A DNA stretch of 64,000 bases. Source: Bacteroidales bacterium. GTDB taxonomy: Bacteria > Bacteroidota > Bacteroidia > Bacteroidales > F082. Under the pieces are notes generated by a model. It had not been told where the DNA came from, did no database searches, and saw only the letters and a program-made list of their open reading frames with translations. Location: contig JALNZT010000016.1 of assembly GCA_023229135.1 (NCBI GenBank), positions 18,258 to 82,257 on the forward strand. The letters run 5' to 3'. Each line of letters starts with the position of its first letter. Within the stretch, counting starts at the first letter, position 1. The translations under genes were made by a program, and so were the position numbers. Below, one piece after another: positions 62,001 through 64,000 of the stretch.

Positions 62001-64000
62001 AATTTTGAAGTCTGAAGCACCAACTCCGTGAGCGGCAGTCAGATCATAAGTGAATAAACCAGCAGGGATATCTGATGTTACAGGACTCCATTCCTGGATA
62101 ATATGTTCGACACCGTCAGCTATGGCTACAACTTTTACAGAATAAGGATACGAGCTGCTGTAATGCCACAAATAGGCATTGAAGGAGAGCGTAAGTTCAG
62201 TCTGTCCGATGGTGCTCATAGAAGGAGTCATCAGTGCGAGTTCGCCTTGATAGGTAGGTGAATAGTAGAACTTCATCTCAGGAGCAGTACCACCGGCAGC
62301 ATTTGTGTTAGCTACACCCCAATGTGCTGTCTCAGGAGATTTTGTCCATCCTTCAGGCACTTGACCAACTGCTACGTCATCAAAGCTTTCGATAAATGGT
62401 TCGAAAGGAATCACGCCACCATCACGCCATGTAGCAAAACCGGTTGGTGTTACATACAAGTCAGAAACAGGAAGCAATAATTCTTCAAGCAACCAAACGA
62501 AAGCTTCAGGACCGTCGATAACATAGTCTGAAATCTCAATAGCGCCGAAACCAAGCTTTTCAGCATAGATGTCGTAAGTGCCTTTGCGGAATTCTTCCCA
62601 TGCAAAGTAGCCTGTTTCATCCAGTTGTGTTTCGTAAGTGAGTTCCAAATCGGGTTCTGAAGTATTAGTAAACGAAACATTAGTTCCTTCAGGGCCATCG
62701 CCACTGTTGGTCGTAACGGTAACGCTTACGGTTGTAATCATGTCTTTGTCAAGACAGTTAGAGAAGATTGTTTCAGAGGCATTGTCTTCATCATACAAAG
62801 CAACAACACCCCATTTGTACATACCTGATGGTACAGCACCCCATGTATTGTCATTGAATAAGGTATCCAATGTTAATCCAAGGAATTGCAAAGCACCGGT
62901 TTCGCAGGTTGTGCGATATACTTCGTAACCAAAGAGACCGCGCTCAGGTGCTGGCGTATTGGTCAACACTGGAGCTCCATTACGGCCTACAGCATTTGTA
63001 ATAGCTACGTTATCAACTGCCCAGAACCATGACCAGCTAGAAGCATCATAATAATGGAAACGTACCTGGAATTCTTCGTTGGCATAAGCCGTCACATCAA
63101 TCATTTGATGATTGGGTGCAGTCCATGAGCCAGCTGTTGCTGTTTGGTTAAGAATAGTTACCCATGTTGATCCGTCATAAACATCAACATTACCATAGGT
63201 TCCTGAACCAAGGTGACGATAATACTGATCAAAGCTGAGGATGAGGGTTTCAACAGCAGCTGCATTTACAACTGGTGAGTATAGCATTTCGTCCATCGCG
63301 GCACTGCTACCGGCTTCGTCAGAATCAACATAAGCGAAGTTGGTTCCATCTAATGAAGCACCGGATGTTTGCGGATTACCGGCAGGAGTTTCCATATACC
63401 AGGTATCGGCACTGTTGCCACCAACTACTACTGTCCAGCTTGAAGGAATACCGGCATCGAAAGTTTCGAATACAGGCTCAAATGGCGCAAAAGCCGGGCT
63501 GTGCCATGTAATCAACACATTGTCGTCGGTGATTTCTTCTGCTTGAACAAGGATCGGAGGATAAGGGAACTCAATAAGTTCGAAGTCGTTGGTAACTGTA
63601 GCATTCAGCGCAATTACAACATCTTCAAGCATTTCTGAGGTATACCCTGTAGCATTTACCACATAGTCGTAAGTGCCAGCGATAACCATGCCTTCGTAAA
63701 AACCTGTAGCATTGGTAAAGAACTCGAACATAATGCCGGGATCATCTACATTAATAAGTACTACAGAAGCACCTGATACAGGGCCGCCACCAAGATAAGC
63801 AGCTTTTGTAACCATACCGTTAACGCCAGCATTTCCGTCGATTTCAATTTCGTCGGAGCAGGTAACACCCTGGCAAGTTTCAGCACCGCTGTCATAGATA
63901 TAGGTTACACAGTAAGTGTACATTCCAAAATCGAGGGCAGCATCGGTGTATGTATTCACGGCTGTAGTCTCGAAGTCGAGTGTTTTATACAGTTCGCCGT
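59001..64000 (-). CDS. giant multidomain T9SS surface protein, N-terminus beyond window
   Basis: At least 1666 residues are visible; the frame stays open to the window edge (GELYKTLDFETTA precedes the first in-window methionine), so the start is missing. Modules in order are: a carboxypeptidase-regulatory-like unit near residue 45; choice-of-anchor-J/cleaved-adhesin-like domains near 160, 525 and 780, each with the pattern ESFD...P.GW and ending VDNVAI or WNIDDVML; a further jelly-roll-like unit near 1000-1150; short fibronectin-like linkers; and a C-terminal sorting domain (TRVYPNPANNNVVIESAKMN, ending RLTIVR). A glycine run (AGGGGGGGDF) and a proline run (GPPPPPSG) act as hinges. The phrase MYTYCVTYIYDSGAETC recurs near residue 1240 as MYTYCVHYVYESGAESC. 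It has no catalytic motif in view; adhesion is inferred. Confidence 0.9.
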   Translation of the reverse strand, partial: GELYKTLDFETTAVNTYTDAALDFGMYTYCVTYIYDSGAETCQGVTCSDEIEIDGNAGVNGMVTKAAYLGGGPVSGASVVLINVDDPGIMFEFFTNATGFYEGMVIAGTYDYVVNATGYTSEMLEDVVIALNATVTNDFELIEFPYPPILVQAEEITDDNVLITWHSPAFAPFEPVFETFDAGIPSSWTVVVGGNSADTWYMETPAGNPQTSGASLDGTNFAYVDSDEAGSSAAMDEMLYSPVVNAAAVETLILSFDQYYRHLGSGTYGNVDVYDGSTWVTILNQTATAGSWTAPNHQMIDVTAYANEEFQVRFHYYDASSWSWFWAVDNVAITNAVGRNGAPVLTNTPAPERGLFGYEVYRTTCETGALQFLGLTLDTLFNDNTWGAVPSGMYKWGVVALYDEDNASETIFSNCLDKDMITTVSVTVTTNSGDGPEGTNVSFTNTSEPDLELTYETQLDETGYFAWEEFRKGTYDIYAEKLGFGAIEISDYVIDGPEAFVWLLEELLLPVSDLYVTPTGFATWRDGGVIPFEPFIESFDDVAVGQVPEGWTKSPETAHWGVANTNAAGGTAPEMKFYYSPTYQGELALMTPSMSTIGQTELTLSFNAYLWHYSSSYPYSVKVVAIADGVEHIIQEWSPVTSDIPAGLFTYDLTAAHGVGASDFKIAWIFYGDTFGIFNWNIDDVMLYTPGSRELQGYKVWLDGIYKADTPNTFYQYDVTTLVEGQEYYSEVAAVYSNGMSAKMDYTWTYYSCENYPGPENLAGSASGQDVTLTWGASAGPPPPPSGDGLDEDFEGGSLPADWSVVQTNTSTSTGGVPSFWTVNNYVSADVSPFGTYHAGMWWDYSHQDEWLITPEFTCDAGATMEFWSAVYEGSVNGDHYHVKVSTDGGTSWTSIWDASTLPGNAWNYYASPYNIDLAAYAGQDIKLAFNAVDGDGQGLWYIWFVDNITVGSPTRTLRFDAASLTQQSNATNRDMYARDGNVTAIERHDNSDFDPAMAALLVDSKAFSGETTMNRAVGVLWGNNWEDPQTSTDGIISTYYGGLGAPTYSADDFTVPAGEEWVVSSLWARGFLSAGVPAPQGFGYTIFADANGAPGAVLYEEINAGANNPDLVEIDLDAPITLAEGTYWVAFYAYYQDATGTTGGRWNQYMWNPSPTPGNPAMLNDIAGLFGGTGGFVTLSSLGVDFSSLDFAVVGESQDAGGGGGGGDFETGELLGANVYRDGLLIAEMVTDTFYVDQNVDYGMYTYCVHYVYESGAESCSESCVDVEVTFPCDPPKQLAGQYLWTEEAWGSMIEWNGPQDAISEWLFYDDGVNVDGIGGPATFTWAVKFDPAQLADLGGASLTKIMIYNRTSATDELRIYEGTNAATLLHSQPLSGLGVEVYEEVDLTSPVLLDVTKQLWIAVYTTDGANYPAGVSNYAGNPNSDLITQDGGATWEHLNTLGLPYSWNLRGFVTTVAGATAALPMDKPVDQISNTGESFVVTGKPSAQAFFPDATSREGRELESFNVYRSLSNNNYQLVANVPFEEGVTAYGYFDTDVEAQVGYYYQVTAFYSYTNGTCESVPAMALVNPEDDFVYVFVTNTSEFNLNNTRVYPNPANNNVVIESAKMNRVTVMNALGQVVLDRAIEGQTRHDLNTSTYEAGIYLIRIETNEGVVTKRLTIVR

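Overview
The window reads as a chromosomal stretch from a member of the Bacteroidota. Support comes from: several secreted proteins ending in a type IX secretion (T9SS) type A sorting domain; promoter-like TAnnTTTG boxes in place of sigma70 -10 boxes; a fused MurF-alanine racemase; an outer-membrane LruC-domain protein; and a SusB-like GH97 glucosidase. A genus cannot be assigned from sequence alone.

Layout. 1-3353: the start of der, then era, an initiator tRNA-fMet with its own promoter and terminator, a lone Bro-N (DinD-like) gene and a SAM methyltransferase. 3354-7000: murF-alr and pdxA on the minus strand. 7000-10250: a decayed zone holding a 37-codon copy of a GH97 C-terminus, the tail of a DUF4143-type ATPase, an intact GH97 lipoprotein and a RelE/ParE-like toxin relic with an in-frame stop. 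10344-18000: an outer-membrane barrel, a DsrE-like protein, a zinc-ribbon protein, an M17 aminopeptidase, Kdo transferase, a second barrel and a D-threonine aldolase-like enzyme. 18303-24325: a T9SS protein, an M16 peptidase run of three overlapping genes, fructose-1,6-bisphosphatase and aspartokinase. 24584-28831: a secreted subtilisin and a PPi-type phosphofructokinase. 29442-37940: a hydroxyacid dehydrogenase, a lipoprotein, an RND/MMPL exporter, rmlA, a polyprenyl synthase and an ABC-F protein. 38549-48116: secreted proteins (lipoprotein, LruC protein, delta-60 repeat protein, adhesin-like protein) around a hotdog thioesterase. 49176-58609: a TPR/LuxR-like membrane regulator, two small hypotheticals and a TamA/TamB pair. 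59001-64000: a giant T9SS adhesin-like protein running off the window.

The most distinctive content is intergenic. There are six copies of a MITE-like element with about 20-bp inverted ends reading CTCCGAAAAGT; three copies of a short palindromic element carrying CTGCCTGCCTGGCCGTCAG; oligonucleotide microsatellites that start at or just after stop codons; a 285-bp unit repeated 3.3 times, each full unit made of six short hairpins; and a cluster of hairpins upstream of the thioesterase gene. No transposase, CRISPR array or phage structural gene was seen. The genes are mainly housekeeping (cell wall, LPS, cofactor and carbon metabolism) plus cell-surface and secretion functions. I found no convincing new multi-gene system; the repeat families are the best candidates for undescribed biology.
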